A stretch of DNA of 47,135 bases, taken from positions 1 through 47,135 of the forward strand of contig NZ_CAJPUY010000034.1 in the NCBI RefSeq assembly GCF_905397275.1, given 5' to 3'. Source of the stretch: Cupriavidus yeoncheonensis. GTDB lineage: Bacteria > Pseudomonadota > Gammaproteobacteria > Burkholderiales > Burkholderiaceae. Position numbers and translations under genes: made by a program. Shown here piece by piece: positions 32,226 through 40,280 of this stretch; positions within the stretch are counted from its first letter, which is position 1; each line of letters starts with the position of its first letter. The notes beneath the pieces are model-generated. The model had not been told where the DNA came from. It did not search any database and saw nothing but the letters and a program-made list of their open reading frames with translations.

Positions 32226-33224
32226 TCAATAGTGCTGGAAGGTGAAACTGTCCGCGTAGAGGTAGTCCGGACTGGCGCCGCGCGCGATGAATGCGGCGCG
32301 GGCGTCATGGATCATGTTCGGCGACCCGCACAGGTAGATGGCGTGTTCACTGAGATCGCCCAGGTCGGCCAGCACCGCGTCGTGCACGTAGCCGCGCCGC
32401 CCCTGCCAGCTTTCGCCCGCGCGGGACAGTACCGGCACGTACTGGAAGTCATAAAGCCGCTCTCCCCAGGCCGGGATGTCGGCGTGCAGGTACAAGTCAT
32501 CGGGCTGCCGCATGCCCCAGTACAGCGACACAGGCGGGCAGTCGGGATCGTCCATCAGCGATTCGAGGATCGCCTTGATCGGCGCGAGCCCGGTGCCGGT
32601 GGCCACCATCAGCAAGGGCCGGTAATCCCTGGCCCGGTAGAAGAAGTTGCCGAGCGGCAGTTCCACATCGATGCCATCCCCCGCCTTCAGCCGCGGCAGG
32701 ACGCCATCCGTGAAGGCGCCGCCCGGGATGCGGCGCACGTGCAGATCGACCCGCCCCGCGCTCGGCACCGAAGCCATCGAGAAGCTGCGCGCCGGCCCGT
32801 CGCCGGCCACCAGCTTCAGGTACTGGCCCGGGCGATAGTCGAGTGCGCCGGCATCCGGCAATTCGAGCTCGACATGCAGCACGTCCGCCGACAACGGCCG
32901 CACGCCGCGCACCACCGCGCGGTGCCGCGCCGGCTCGGCGCACGCCTCGTCCTCGCGCGCGGTGCTGATGACCAGGTCGCCCAGCGGCTGCGCCTGGCAG
33001 GCCAGCGCGTAGCCGGCGGCGGCCTCGTCCGGCGCCAGGCCAAACGGTTCCTCGTCATACCGCACCTGCCCGTCGAGCAGGCGGATGCGGCAGGTGCCGC
33101 AGCCGCCGAGCTGGCAGTCGTGCGGCAAAGCGACGCTGGCGCGCCCCGCGGCCTGCAGCAGCGTCTCGCCGCGTTCGACAAAAAAGACCTGCTGGGTCTC
33201 GGCGATCTGGATGCGGTACGACAT
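32226..33224 (-). CDS. 2Fe-2S/FAD oxidoreductase, electron donor of the HDO locus
   Basis: The 332-residue protein combines an N-terminal plant-type 2Fe-2S domain (HDCQLGGCGTCRIRLLDG...LACQAQP, about 35-80), an FAD domain (YRPGQYLKL...RSFSMAS, about 130-165), and an NAD(P)H domain (LLMVATGTGLAPIKAIL near 225 and IYLCGSPNMI near 300). This order is that of benzoate dioxygenase reductase and phenol hydroxylase reductases. It would pass electrons from NADH to an oxygenase or to a ferredoxin; the diiron oxidase in the same operon is the obvious partner. The start with GGAGGTTCC ahead was chosen over an ATG five codons upstream. Confidence 0.9.
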   Translation of the reverse strand: MSYRIQIAETQQVFFVERGETLLQAAGRASVALPHDCQLGGCGTCRIRLLDGQVRYDEEPFGLAPDEAAAGYALACQAQPLGDLVISTAREDEACAEPARHRAVVRGVRPLSADVLHVELELPDAGALDYRPGQYLKLVAGDGPARSFSMASVPSAGRVDLHVRRIPGGAFTDGVLPRLKAGDGIDVELPLGNFFYRARDYRPLLMVATGTGLAPIKAILESLMDDPDCPPVSLYWGMRQPDDLYLHADIPAWGERLYDFQYVPVLSRAGESWQGRRGYVHDAVLADLGDLSEHAIYLCGSPNMIHDARAAFIARGASPDYLYADSFTFQHY

Positions 33225-33273
33225 GGAACCTCCGCGCAAGGGTGATGGATGGCGTTGCGCCTGCCGTTATTCG

Positions 33274-33753
33274 TTACTTCTTGATGTCGGCCTGTACCAG
33301 CACCTTCAGGTCCTGGGGCGCCAGCAGTTCCGCCAGCGCCTGCAGCGCGGCCACGCCGGCCTGCGTGTCCTGCTCGCCGTTGCCGCCCGACAGCCCGATA
33401 CCGCCGATCACCTCGTCATTGACCACGATCGGGAAGCCGCCCACGAACGCGGCGAACTTGCCCTCGAAGCTCCACTGGATGCCGAACGCCTCGTTGCCCG
33501 GCAGCGCCGGCCCGTTGGGCGGTGTGGTGAACAGGTGGGTGGAACGCTTGTGGCCGGCGGCCGTGAACGCCTTGTTCCAGGCGATCTGCGGCCCGGTGAT
33601 GCGGGCGCCGTCCATGCGCTCCAGCGCGAGCGGATAGCCGCCCTCGTCGACCACGCAGATCGACTCCAGCACGCCGATTTCCTCGGAGCGGCGGATGGCC
33701 GCGGCGACCATGTGGCGCGCCTCGCGCAGTTCCAGCTTGATGGCTTTCTTCAT
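33274..33753 (-). CDS. DUF336 (GlcG/HbpS-like) protein
   Basis: The 159-residue protein belongs to the GlcG/HbpS family (DUF336). It has the characteristic VVDEGGYPLALERMDGARI near 35-55 and GGFPIVVNDEVIGGIGLSGGNGEQDTQ near 105-130. Family members bind heme or small ligands or accompany degradation enzymes; a fixed activity is not established. It lies between the aldehyde dehydrogenase and reductase genes in the HDO operon, gap 27 bp after the dehydrogenase, so it is likely an accessory protein or an isomerase-like helper of the pathway. Its function here is not known. Confidence 0.82.
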   Translation of the reverse strand: MKKAIKLELREARHMVAAAIRRSEEIGVLESICVVDEGGYPLALERMDGARITGPQIAWNKAFTAAGHKRSTHLFTTPPNGPALPGNEAFGIQWSFEGKFAAFVGGFPIVVNDEVIGGIGLSGGNGEQDTQAGVAALQALAELLAPQDLKVLVQADIKK

Positions 33754-33780
33754 GTCTGTGACTCCTTGCGACGGTGGGAC

Positions 33781-35226
33781 TCAGGCGCCCCGGTAGACCG
33801 TCTTGATCTGCGTATAGAACTCCAGCCCGGTGCGGCCCGACTCGCGGAACGTCGACGTGCTCGACCGCTTCAGGCCGCCGAACGGCGCGTTGACGAGATT
33901 GCCGGTGGTGGTGCGGTTGACCTTGACCGTGCCGGCCTCGATGTCCGTAGCGAAGTGGTGGATGTAGCGCGGGTTGCTGGTGACGATGGCCGCGGCCAGC
34001 CCATACTCGGTGTCGTTCGCTTTGGCGATGGCATCGGCGTAGTCGGTGAAGCCGAGGATGGCGATCACCGGCCCGAAGATCTCCTCGCGCGCGATCCGCA
34101 TCGGTTGCGTCACGTCCGTGAACACGGTCGGCGCCACGTAGAAGCCCTTGTCGAAGTCGCCGCCCGTCAGCCGCTCGCCGCCGCACAGCAACGTTGCCTC
34201 GGACTTGCCGATCTCGATGTAGCGCAGCACGGTTTCGAGCTGCTTGTGCGAGGCCAGCGGCCCCAGGTCCATCCCGGCCGTCATGCCGCTGCCGACCTTG
34301 AGGGTAGCCACCTTCGCCAGCAGCCGCTCGGTGTACGCGGCCTTGACGGACTCCGCCACCAGCACGCGGCTGGTGCCGGTGCAAGCCTGCCCGGACAGCG
34401 AGAAGCCGCCCTTGATGGTCAGGTCGACCGCGCGGTCGAGGTCTGCATCCTCCATCACGATCAGCGGGTTCTTGCCGCCCAGTTCCATCTGGGTGCGGGT
34501 GGTCATCGGCACCGCGCGGTGGATCTGCTCGCCGGCACGCGACGAGCCGGTGAACGAGATCGCCCGCACGGGCGGCGCCTCGGTGATTGCCGCGCCGATC
34601 TCGGCCGCGCTGCCCGTGATGAAGTTCAGCACGCCCTTGGGCAGCCCCGCCTTGATCAGCGCCTCGGCTAGCCGGTAGCCCGACAGCGGCGCCTCGGACG
34701 ATGGCTTGAACACCACCGTATTGCCGGTCACCAGTGCCGGGGCGATCTTGCGGGCCGGGATCGACACCGGGAAGTTCCACGGCGCGATCACCGTCACCAC
34801 GCCCAGCGGCTCGCGCTGGCTGTAGACGAGCTGGTCCGGGTCGTCGTTGGGGAACACTTCGCCGGTGAAGGTCTGCCCTTCCACGGCGTAGAAGCGCAGC
34901 GTCTGGGCCGAGCGCAGGACTTCGTCGCGGGCCAGCGCCAGGGCCTTGCCCTCTTCGCGGGTCAGCTCGGCCGCGATGCTGTCGGCATTGGCTTCGAGGT
35001 GGTCGGCAGCGCGGTTGAGGACCGCGGCACGCTTGCCGACCGGGGTCTTCTTCCAGCCGGCGAAAGCGGCCGCCGCCGCGGCAACGGCCGCCTGCGCGTC
35101 CACCGCCGACGACGACTGGAAGCGGCCCACGAGGTCGCCGGCGTCGGCCGGGTTGACGTTGTCGAAGGTCCGGCCCGACTGGCAGGCCGTCCATTCTCCG
35201 TCGATATGGTTGAGGAATACGTTCAT
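33781..35226 (-). CDS. Aldehyde dehydrogenase (semialdehyde dehydrogenase-like)
   Basis: The start at 35226 (MNVFLNHIDGEW) fits the family; a longer open frame upstream overlaps the HDO gene and was rejected. The 481-residue enzyme has NAD-binding APWNFPVSIPARKIAPAL and FTGSSRAGEQI, the general base Glu in MELGGKNPL (about 251), and the nucleophile Cys in LSGQACTGTSR (about 285). The ACTGTSR variant resembles 2-oxoglutarate semialdehyde dehydrogenases. It oxidises an aldehyde product of the pathway to an acid. It directly follows the diiron oxidase gene, so the oxidase or a later step probably yields an aldehyde. Confidence 0.9.
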   Translation of the reverse strand: MNVFLNHIDGEWTACQSGRTFDNVNPADAGDLVGRFQSSSAVDAQAAVAAAAAAFAGWKKTPVGKRAAVLNRAADHLEANADSIAAELTREEGKALALARDEVLRSAQTLRFYAVEGQTFTGEVFPNDDPDQLVYSQREPLGVVTVIAPWNFPVSIPARKIAPALVTGNTVVFKPSSEAPLSGYRLAEALIKAGLPKGVLNFITGSAAEIGAAITEAPPVRAISFTGSSRAGEQIHRAVPMTTRTQMELGGKNPLIVMEDADLDRAVDLTIKGGFSLSGQACTGTSRVLVAESVKAAYTERLLAKVATLKVGSGMTAGMDLGPLASHKQLETVLRYIEIGKSEATLLCGGERLTGGDFDKGFYVAPTVFTDVTQPMRIAREEIFGPVIAILGFTDYADAIAKANDTEYGLAAAIVTSNPRYIHHFATDIEAGTVKVNRTTTGNLVNAPFGGLKRSSTSTFRESGRTGLEFYTQIKTVYRGA

Positions 35227-35252
35227 CGTCGGTCCGGTTTGCGCGGCGCGGC

Positions 35253-35984
35253 TCAGGCAGCCATCTCGAGTTCGGGCAGCGGCAGCTCTTTCTCGACGTA
35301 GTCGTGATAGAGCGCCGTCGTGTACAGCAGCCGCATCTGCGCGCCGATCTCGCAGATCTTCAGGCAGCGCTGCTGCAGCTCGGGCGTGTTGGCGTGCTCG
35401 AGCACGATCTGGTAGCCACGCTCGCCGTGGATCTCGTCCGAGACGATATGCAGGTCGAAGAACTCGACCTCCTCGTCGGTGAACTGGTACTTGTCGCGCA
35501 GCGTCGGGGTCTGCTTGCGGTAGATCGAAGGCACCTGCGATTCCAGCCCGACCACCAGCCCGGCCACCGCCACGATCGGGTCCTCGCGCATGGCCACCGC
35601 GTAGCACCAGGCCTGCAGGCCGCGGGTGGTCGGCGACATATTGTCCGGATCGATCACGCGCTCGCGGGTGGTGCCGCAGGCTTCGGCGAAGCGGATCAGC
35701 AGGTCGGTGTGGCGGTCGCCGCCGATCTCCTCCTCGTACATGTTGGCGAGCAGGAAGTCCTTGGCTTCGGTATACCGGTCCGGCGTACGGGCATAGATGT
35801 AGCCCAGGTAATCCGCGAACGGGCCGACGTAGTGGTAGTGGTTCTCGGCCCAGCGTGCGAGGTGGGCGCGGGTCAGCTTGCCGCTGGCCCAGGCTACGCT
35901 GAACGGCGCCTTATTGGCGCTCTTGCCCTTGATGGCTTCTTCAAGGGCGGCTCGGAATACTTCGCGGTTCATCAGTTCGGCCAT
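35253..35984 (-). CDS. Heme-oxygenase-like diiron oxidase (HDO superfamily)
   Basis: The 243-residue all-helical protein belongs to the TenA/PqqC/CADD fold group. All six iron ligands of the diiron branch are present with the spacing of CADD: E85 and H92 (EEEIGGDRH), E148 (VGLESQVPS), and H179, D183 and H186 (DLHIVSDEIHG). I recall E81/H88/E142/H174/D178/H181 for CADD, so the match is exact in spacing. TenA thiaminase and PqqC lack this set. HDO enzymes use O2 for N-oxygenation, C-C cleavage, desaturation or similar steps. It is the first gene of an operon with an aldehyde dehydrogenase, DUF336 protein, flavin reductase and GntR regulator, with AGGAG before the ATG and a GTATAC operator upstream. 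Substrate unknown. Confidence 0.85.
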   Translation of the reverse strand: MAELMNREVFRAALEEAIKGKSANKAPFSVAWASGKLTRAHLARWAENHYHYVGPFADYLGYIYARTPDRYTEAKDFLLANMYEEEIGGDRHTDLLIRFAEACGTTRERVIDPDNMSPTTRGLQAWCYAVAMREDPIVAVAGLVVGLESQVPSIYRKQTPTLRDKYQFTDEEVEFFDLHIVSDEIHGERGYQIVLEHANTPELQQRCLKICEIGAQMRLLYTTALYHDYVEKELPLPELEMAA

Positions 35985-36071
35985 GACGGGGGCTCCTGTT
36001 GGCGGATGTGGGGCGATTCGGAGTGGGTCGGCATGCCTGGATCGCTAGGTTATCGATCGCTTCGGCATGAT

Positions 36072-36086
36072 TGTATACTATATACA
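36072..36086. promoter_or_regulatory. TGTATA-N3-TATACA operator ahead of the HDO operon
   Basis: TGTATACTATATACA is an inverted repeat of two 6-bp arms with a 3-bp centre, 88 bp ahead of the HDO start. It contains GTATAC twice in part and overlaps a likely minus-strand -10 (TATAGT). The best-formed of the GTATAC-type sites. Confidence 0.7.
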
Positions 36087-36123
36087 TATCATCACCGACG
36101 GCAAGCGCTTTGTTGACTCATCA

Positions 36124-36142
36124 CGCCGGGGTTTACCCGGCG
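36124..36142. terminator. Perfect GC hairpin between the HDO promoter and the tandem array
   Basis: CGCCGGG, loop GTTTA, CCCGGCG. It lies downstream of the OCD stop in the minus direction, after the repeat array, and could end the OCD transcript before the HDO promoter; no T-run follows. Confidence 0.45.
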
Positions 36143-36160
36143 CAGGGCTTGGCGATGGTG

Positions 36161-36270
36161 CTCAGGTGGCGCTCAGGTGGCGCTCAGGTGGCGCTCAGGT
36201 GGCGCTCAGGTGGCGCTCAGGTGGCGCTCAGGTGGCGCTCAGGTGGCGCTCAGGTGGCGCTCAGGCGGCG
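36161..36270. repeat. 11-bp tandem array, nine perfect copies plus one variant
   Basis: The unit CTCAGGTGGCG repeats without change at 36161, 36172, 36183, 36194, 36205, 36216, 36227, 36238 and 36249, and a tenth copy with one change (CTCAGGCGGCG) starts at 36260 and contains the OCD stop codon. On the minus strand the array therefore begins with the last codons of the OCD gene, as if the gene end had been copied. An 11-bp unit is about one helical turn. The spacer 35985-36260 otherwise holds the HDO operator and a hairpin. Confidence 0.95.
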
Positions 36271-37193
36271 CGAAGCCCGGCCGCGCCGGCCATCCGCGAC
36301 CACGCGAAGCCCGCCAGCGCCACGTCTTCCAGACCGACACCGACCGACTTGTAGATGACGATGTCGTCGTCCCGCTGGCGCGGCGACACCTTGCCGAGCA
36401 CGACGTCGCCTAGCTCGACGATCTTTTCCGCCGGCAGCGCCTGGGGATCGGCCAGCACGATGTCGCCGGCCTCGCGCGTGGATTGCGGGCGCCACTCGAC
36501 CACCACGGCGGCGGCGCGGCGCAGCGCGGTGTCGTCCAGCTCGCGCGTATGCGGCAGGCTGGAGCCGATGGCGGCCACGAACGCTCCCGGCCGCAGCGAA
36601 GCGCCGGCGAACAGCGGCGTGGTGGCGCGCGAGGCGGTGACGACGATGTCGGCCTGCGCCACGGCGGCATCGGGCTCGGCCAGTTCGACCGGGATGCCGC
36701 ATTGCCCGGCCAGCCGCGCGGGCATGCCGGCATCGGCATGCGGGTCCGACACGAGGATGCGCTCCAGCCCCAGCGTCGCGCTAAGCTGGCACGCGTGCTG
36801 CACGCCCTGCGTGCCGGCGCCGAACAGCGCCAGCGTGCGCGCGCCCGGCCGCGCGAGCCGCTGCGCCGCGAGCGTGGTGCACGCGGCCGTGCGCAGGCGC
36901 GTGATGGCGCCTGCGTCGAACGAGGCGAGCGGCCTGCCGTCCTCCGTCGAGAAGATCAGGATGACAAACGAGAACTGGCCGTTGATCGTCGTATAGACCT
37001 TGGCCCCCGCCACGCCCTGCTGCGGGATCACGGCGCCCAGCGTGGACAGCTTGACGCCGCCCGCCTCGGTGCGGATGCGCTCCTGCATCGCCGCGTCGCC
37101 CCGGCCGAAGCTGGCGAAGGCCGCTTCCATGACCTGCCGGGCATCTTCGGGGCTGACGTGGGCGTCGATCATCGCGTCTGTGATGTGCTGCAT
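36261..37193 (-). CDS. Ornithine cyclodeaminase/mu-crystallin family enzyme
   Basis: The 310-residue protein is of the OCD/mu-crystallin family: KVYTTINGQFSFVILIFSTEDGRPLA (substrate loop), ITRLRTAACTTLAAQRLARP, the NAD motif LALFGAGTQGVQHACQL near 122-138, and IGSSLPHTRELDD. Members include ornithine cyclodeaminase, alanine dehydrogenase, ketimine reductases and N-methyl or opine-type dehydrogenases, so the reaction is an NAD-linked amine/imine conversion that cannot be named. It is a single-gene unit with its own GTATAC site, between the HDO operon and the permease. Its 3' end merges into the 11-bp tandem array. Confidence 0.86.
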   Translation of the reverse strand: MQHITDAMIDAHVSPEDARQVMEAAFASFGRGDAAMQERIRTEAGGVKLSTLGAVIPQQGVAGAKVYTTINGQFSFVILIFSTEDGRPLASFDAGAITRLRTAACTTLAAQRLARPGARTLALFGAGTQGVQHACQLSATLGLERILVSDPHADAGMPARLAGQCGIPVELAEPDAAVAQADIVVTASRATTPLFAGASLRPGAFVAAIGSSLPHTRELDDTALRRAAAVVVEWRPQSTREAGDIVLADPQALPAEKIVELGDVVLGKVSPRQRDDDIVIYKSVGVGLEDVALAGFAWSRMAGAAGLRAA

Positions 37194-37298
37194 GGGTACT
37201 CCGCTGGTGGGTTGGAGAAATCTTCAGGAGAAGCGGTAGGCCGGTTCGTGGTTCCAGGCATGTCTCATGCTGGTATCCGAGGTGACCTCGCTGATTAA

Positions 37299-37313
37299 CG
37301 GTATACAGTCTAC
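37299..37313. promoter_or_regulatory. GTATAC operator ahead of the OCD gene
   Basis: CGGTATACAGTCTAC with GTATAC at 37301-37306, about 108 bp ahead of the OCD start; the second half is degenerate. One of the GTATAC series of the locus. The gap 37194-37552 has no gene and carries this site and the one at 37477. Confidence 0.55.
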
Positions 37314-37476
37314 ATAGCAGACCGACCGCCCGCAATTCACACTAACGATCGATGCACCATCGCGAGAGCGCCTGGGAAGCCACAATCCCAACATCTGTGC
37401 GGCACCTGGGCAACATGCACCACACCGGAGTTCGCGTAAATCCTGATGAAAATCTGCTTGGCGCAGTGACACGTCG

Positions 37477-37490
37477 GAATATAGTATACC
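37477..37490. promoter_or_regulatory. GTATAC operator ahead of the permease
   Basis: GAATATAGTATACC is identical, on the opposite strand, to the site at 30751-30764. It lies 63 bp upstream of the permease ATG, and ATAGTATACC overlaps a possible -10. Confidence 0.68.
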
Positions 37491-37552
37491 AACGTGCTTC
37501 CTGTTCCGACGGGAACCGCCCCCACAACCCCTTCCGCCCCCAGGGAGTTTTC

Positions 37553-39091
37553 ATGTCGCAACATGTCGTGATCGGTGCAGCGCACTGGATTTATCTGGCA
37601 GGGGTAGCAGTCATCGTGCTGACGATGATCCTGCGCGCCAATGTCGTGGTGCCGTCCATCGTCGGCACCGCCCTCGTCGTCTTTGCCCTGACCGGAAGCC
37701 CGGTCTCGGCCTTGGGGGGAGTGTTCTCCGCCAGCCTGGTTGCCGCCAGGGAACTGTTCAATATCTTCCTGGTGATCGCGTTCATGACGGCGCTGCTGAA
37801 TGCGCTCAAGACGCTGCGCTCGGACATCCGCATGGTGGAGCCCTTCCGCATGGTGATGAAGAACGGGCATTCGGCCTTCTTCATCCTGGCGGGCATCACC
37901 TACGTCATCTCGCTGTTCTTCTGGCCGACGCCGGCCGTGCCGCTGGTGTCGGCCATCCTGCTGCCGGCGGCCATCGCGGCGGGGCTGCCACCGCTGGCGG
38001 GGGCGATGGCCATCGCCATCGCGGGCCAGGGCATGGCCCTGTCGTCGGACTATGTGATCGGGGTGGCGCCCGGCATCAGCGCCAAGGCCGCCGGCGCGGC
38101 GGTAAGCGCCGCCGTGGTGGCCGACCGCGCGCTGGCGCTGTCGATCATCACCGGCTGCATCGCGCTGGGCCTGGGCTATCTGTCGATGCGCAAGCACATC
38201 GTGCCGGCCAGTGGCGCCCTGCTCGACCGCTGGCAGGCGCGCGCCGGCGGTACCGCGGTGGCGGCCGAGGGCGGCGGCACCTTTGACAAGGCCGAGATTG
38301 CGCGCGGCACGGCCCATGCCGAGCCGCTGGCCACCGACAGCAACATCGAGGCCAGCCTGTCGATGGTGGCCCGGCGCCGCGTGAAGTGGTCGAAGTGCTT
38401 CGCCATCGTGACGCCCCTCGCCTTCCTCGCGGTGGTCGCCATCATGGTGATGCCGAAGTTCGGTACCGGCGTGCAGGACCTCAAGGGCGGCGACGCGGCC
38501 GCGCTGGTCGGCGGCGTGGCGGCCGTGCTGATGATGCTGGCGACGCTGGCCGCGGAAGGCCCGCGCCGCATGCTCGACGTGTGCCCGGAGCACATCACCG
38601 ACGGCTTTGTCTTTGCCTTCAAGGCGATGGGCTCGGTGCTGCCAATCGCGGGCTTCTTCTTCGTCGGTGCCGGCGAGACCGCTGCGCACATCCTCGGCCT
38701 GCCGCCGGGCCAGGCGCCGAGCCTGCTGTTCGAGCTGATCCAGGCCTACCAGCACACCATCCCGGACAACCATGTGCTGGTCGCCTTCGGCGTGCTGCTG
38801 GTCGGCATGATCACCGGCATCGACGGCTCCGGCTTCGCGGGCCTGCCGCTGACCGGCACGCTGGCCGGCGCGCTCGGCCCGGTGGTCGGCTTCGACCCCG
38901 CCACGCTGGCGGCGGTCGGCCAGATGGGCGCCGTGTGGACCGGCGGCGGCACGCTGGTGGCCTGGTCGTCGCTGATCGCGGTGGCGGGCTTTGCCCGGGT
39001 GCCGGTGCTCGAAGCGGTGCGCGCGCTGCTGATGCCGGTCCTGATCGGACTGGCGTGCTCGACGGTGGCCGCGATGCTGCTGTGGTCGTAG
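37553..39091 (+). CDS. Multi-spanning permease of ion-transporter (IT) superfamily type
   Basis: The start at 37553 (MSQHVVIGAAHW) has AGGGAG upstream. The 512-residue protein has about twelve membrane helices, paired re-entrant-like Gly/Ala/Pro-rich segments (FFWPTPAVPLVSAILLPAAI and GMITGIDGSGFAGLPLTGTL) and a cytoplasmic loop at about 210-285. The layout is like carboxylate carriers of the IT superfamily (CitM, DctM, GntP relatives); I do not recognise a closer family. It opens a plus-strand unit that continues with two ferredoxins, and its promoter carries the same 14-mer as the amidase promoter, so it probably imports the substrate or exports a product of the HDO pathway. Confidence 0.75.
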   Translation: MSQHVVIGAAHWIYLAGVAVIVLTMILRANVVVPSIVGTALVVFALTGSPVSALGGVFSASLVAARELFNIFLVIAFMTALLNALKTLRSDIRMVEPFRMVMKNGHSAFFILAGITYVISLFFWPTPAVPLVSAILLPAAIAAGLPPLAGAMAIAIAGQGMALSSDYVIGVAPGISAKAAGAAVSAAVVADRALALSIITGCIALGLGYLSMRKHIVPASGALLDRWQARAGGTAVAAEGGGTFDKAEIARGTAHAEPLATDSNIEASLSMVARRRVKWSKCFAIVTPLAFLAVVAIMVMPKFGTGVQDLKGGDAAALVGGVAAVLMMLATLAAEGPRRMLDVCPEHITDGFVFAFKAMGSVLPIAGFFFVGAGETAAHILGLPPGQAPSLLFELIQAYQHTIPDNHVLVAFGVLLVGMITGIDGSGFAGLPLTGTLAGALGPVVGFDPATLAAVGQMGAVWTGGGTLVAWSSLIAVAGFARVPVLEAVRALLMPVLIGLACSTVAAMLLWS

Positions 39092-39188
39092 ATGGCCGAG
39101 GCAGCACCGCGCAGGAGAACTCCCCAACATTTCTGAATCCGGCCGGAAGCCGCTCTCGCGGCGGCATCCGGCCAGCACGATCCGAACC

Positions 39189-39563
39189 ATGCCGACCATC
39201 ACCTTCCACAAGCAGGGCCAGACCTTCACCGACGAGGTCAAGCCGCAGACCAACCTGGTCGTCCGCGCGGGCATACGCCAGTTTCCCTACCCCAACCTGC
39301 GCTACGAGTGCGGCATGGGCAAGTGCTCCAAGTGCGCCTGCCGCGTGATCGCCGGTGCCGAGCACCTGCCGCCGCCCAACTGGAAAGAGAAGAAGCAGCT
39401 CGGCGAGCGGCTCGAACAGGGCTACCGGCTTGCCTGCCAGCTCTGGATCGAGCACGACATCGAACTGGCCCAGGACGATCTGCCCGCGCCGGCACCGGTT
39501 GCCGCCGGCACCGTGGCCGTGACCACGGTGGCCGCCGTGACCACCGAAGGCGTGGACGCCTGA
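39189..39563 (+). CDS. Plant-type 2Fe-2S ferredoxin, first copy
   Basis: The 124-residue protein has the cluster ligands C41, C46, C49 and C83 (YECGMGKCSKCACRV...RLACQ), with a spare C51. The last 25 residues are Ala, Val and Pro rich and probably disordered. No signal peptide, so it is cytoplasmic. It would carry single electrons, perhaps from the FAD reductase at 32226 to the diiron oxidase. The upstream 97-bp gap after the permease contains an imperfect hairpin (39141-39173). The ribosome site is weak (GATCCGAACC). Confidence 0.85.
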   Translation: MPTITFHKQGQTFTDEVKPQTNLVVRAGIRQFPYPNLRYECGMGKCSKCACRVIAGAEHLPPPNWKEKKQLGERLEQGYRLACQLWIEHDIELAQDDLPAPAPVAAGTVAVTTVAAVTTEGVDA

Positions 39564-39564
39564 C

Positions 39565-39882
39565 ATGTTCGTCCTGCTCACGAGCCGCCCCGGCCAGTTC
39601 CGCACCGAGCCCACCGATGGCATGACCGCAGTGGAGGCGTACGACTACGTCTTCTACGGCAAGCGCACGGCGCGCTTCGTCATTGCCGAACTCGCCGCCG
39701 ACACCAAGGTGCGCGTGCTGGAGGAAACGCCGTCCGGCAGCGTCAACCTGGTGTCGACCAAATTCCTCGACAAGTACGCCACGCTGGAGGCCGCCCGCGC
39801 CGCGCTGCGCGAGCTGGCCCGCTTCGGCACCATGGACATCACGCTCGTGCCCGCGCCCGTCGCCGTGAGCGGACTGTCCTGA
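39565..39882 (+). CDS. Unrecognised 105-residue protein between two ferredoxin genes
   Basis: It begins MFVLLTSRPGQFRTEPTDGM 1 bp after the first ferredoxin stop and ends AVSGLS. I recognise no family. The composition is that of a soluble alpha/beta protein with an N-terminal strand, FYGKRTARFVIAEL, VRVLEET and a helix (LEAARAALRELARFG). There are no cysteines and no His, so it cannot hold an iron-sulfur cluster by itself. Tight coupling with the ferredoxins suggests an assembly factor, effector or coupling protein for the oxidase. Coding is likely given its spacing and codon use. Confidence 0.75.
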   Translation: MFVLLTSRPGQFRTEPTDGMTAVEAYDYVFYGKRTARFVIAELAADTKVRVLEETPSGSVNLVSTKFLDKYATLEAARAALRELARFGTMDITLVPAPVAVSGLS

Positions 39883-39917
39883 TCGCCCCGTCATTTGCCG
39901 CGCAACCATTTATCGCC

Positions 39918-40265
39918 ATGATCCAGATCACCTTTCTCACCAACCAAGGCAAGACGGTCAGCGCGCCGGCCGACAGCAACCTGCTGCGCGTGTCCCTGCG
40001 CGAACAGGGGGGCATTCCCTTCAAGTGCGGCGGCGGGCTGTGCGGTACCTGCAAGTGCCGCATCGAAGCGGGCCGCGAGCATACGGACACGGTCAAGCCG
40101 AAGGAAAAGAAGCTGCTGACCGAAGACGAACTCGCGGGCGGCTTCCGGCTGGCCTGCCAGACCTTTATCCGCGGCGATATCGCCGTGTCGTGGCAGCCGC
40201 GCGAAGCGGCGCGCGGGACGGCGAACACCGCCGCCGCGCCGAGCGAGTGCTCGCCGAGCCTCTGA
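39918..40265 (+). CDS. Plant-type 2Fe-2S ferredoxin, second copy
   Basis: The 115-residue protein has C37, C42, C45 and C80 as cluster ligands (FKCGGGLCGTCKCRI...RLACQ), with a spare C47 at the same place as in the first copy. The two ferredoxins are clearly paralogous but differ through most of their length. The tail after residue 95 is low in complexity. It is the last gene of the permease unit and converges on cobT, with a 10-bp tandem repeat in between. Confidence 0.87.
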   Translation: MIQITFLTNQGKTVSAPADSNLLRVSLREQGGIPFKCGGGLCGTCKCRIEAGREHTDTVKPKEKKLLTEDELAGGFRLACQTFIRGDIAVSWQPREAARGTANTAAAPSECSPSL

Positions 40266-40280
40266 GCGCAGGCGAAGAAA

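Noticed and set aside
35253..35984. TenA thiaminase or PqqC
   Set aside because: The fold is shared, but the six diiron ligands typical of HDO proteins are complete, and no thiamine or PQQ genes are nearby.
36161..36270. CRISPR array
   Set aside because: The units are 11 bp and contiguous with no spacers, and there are no cas genes. It is a simple tandem repeat.
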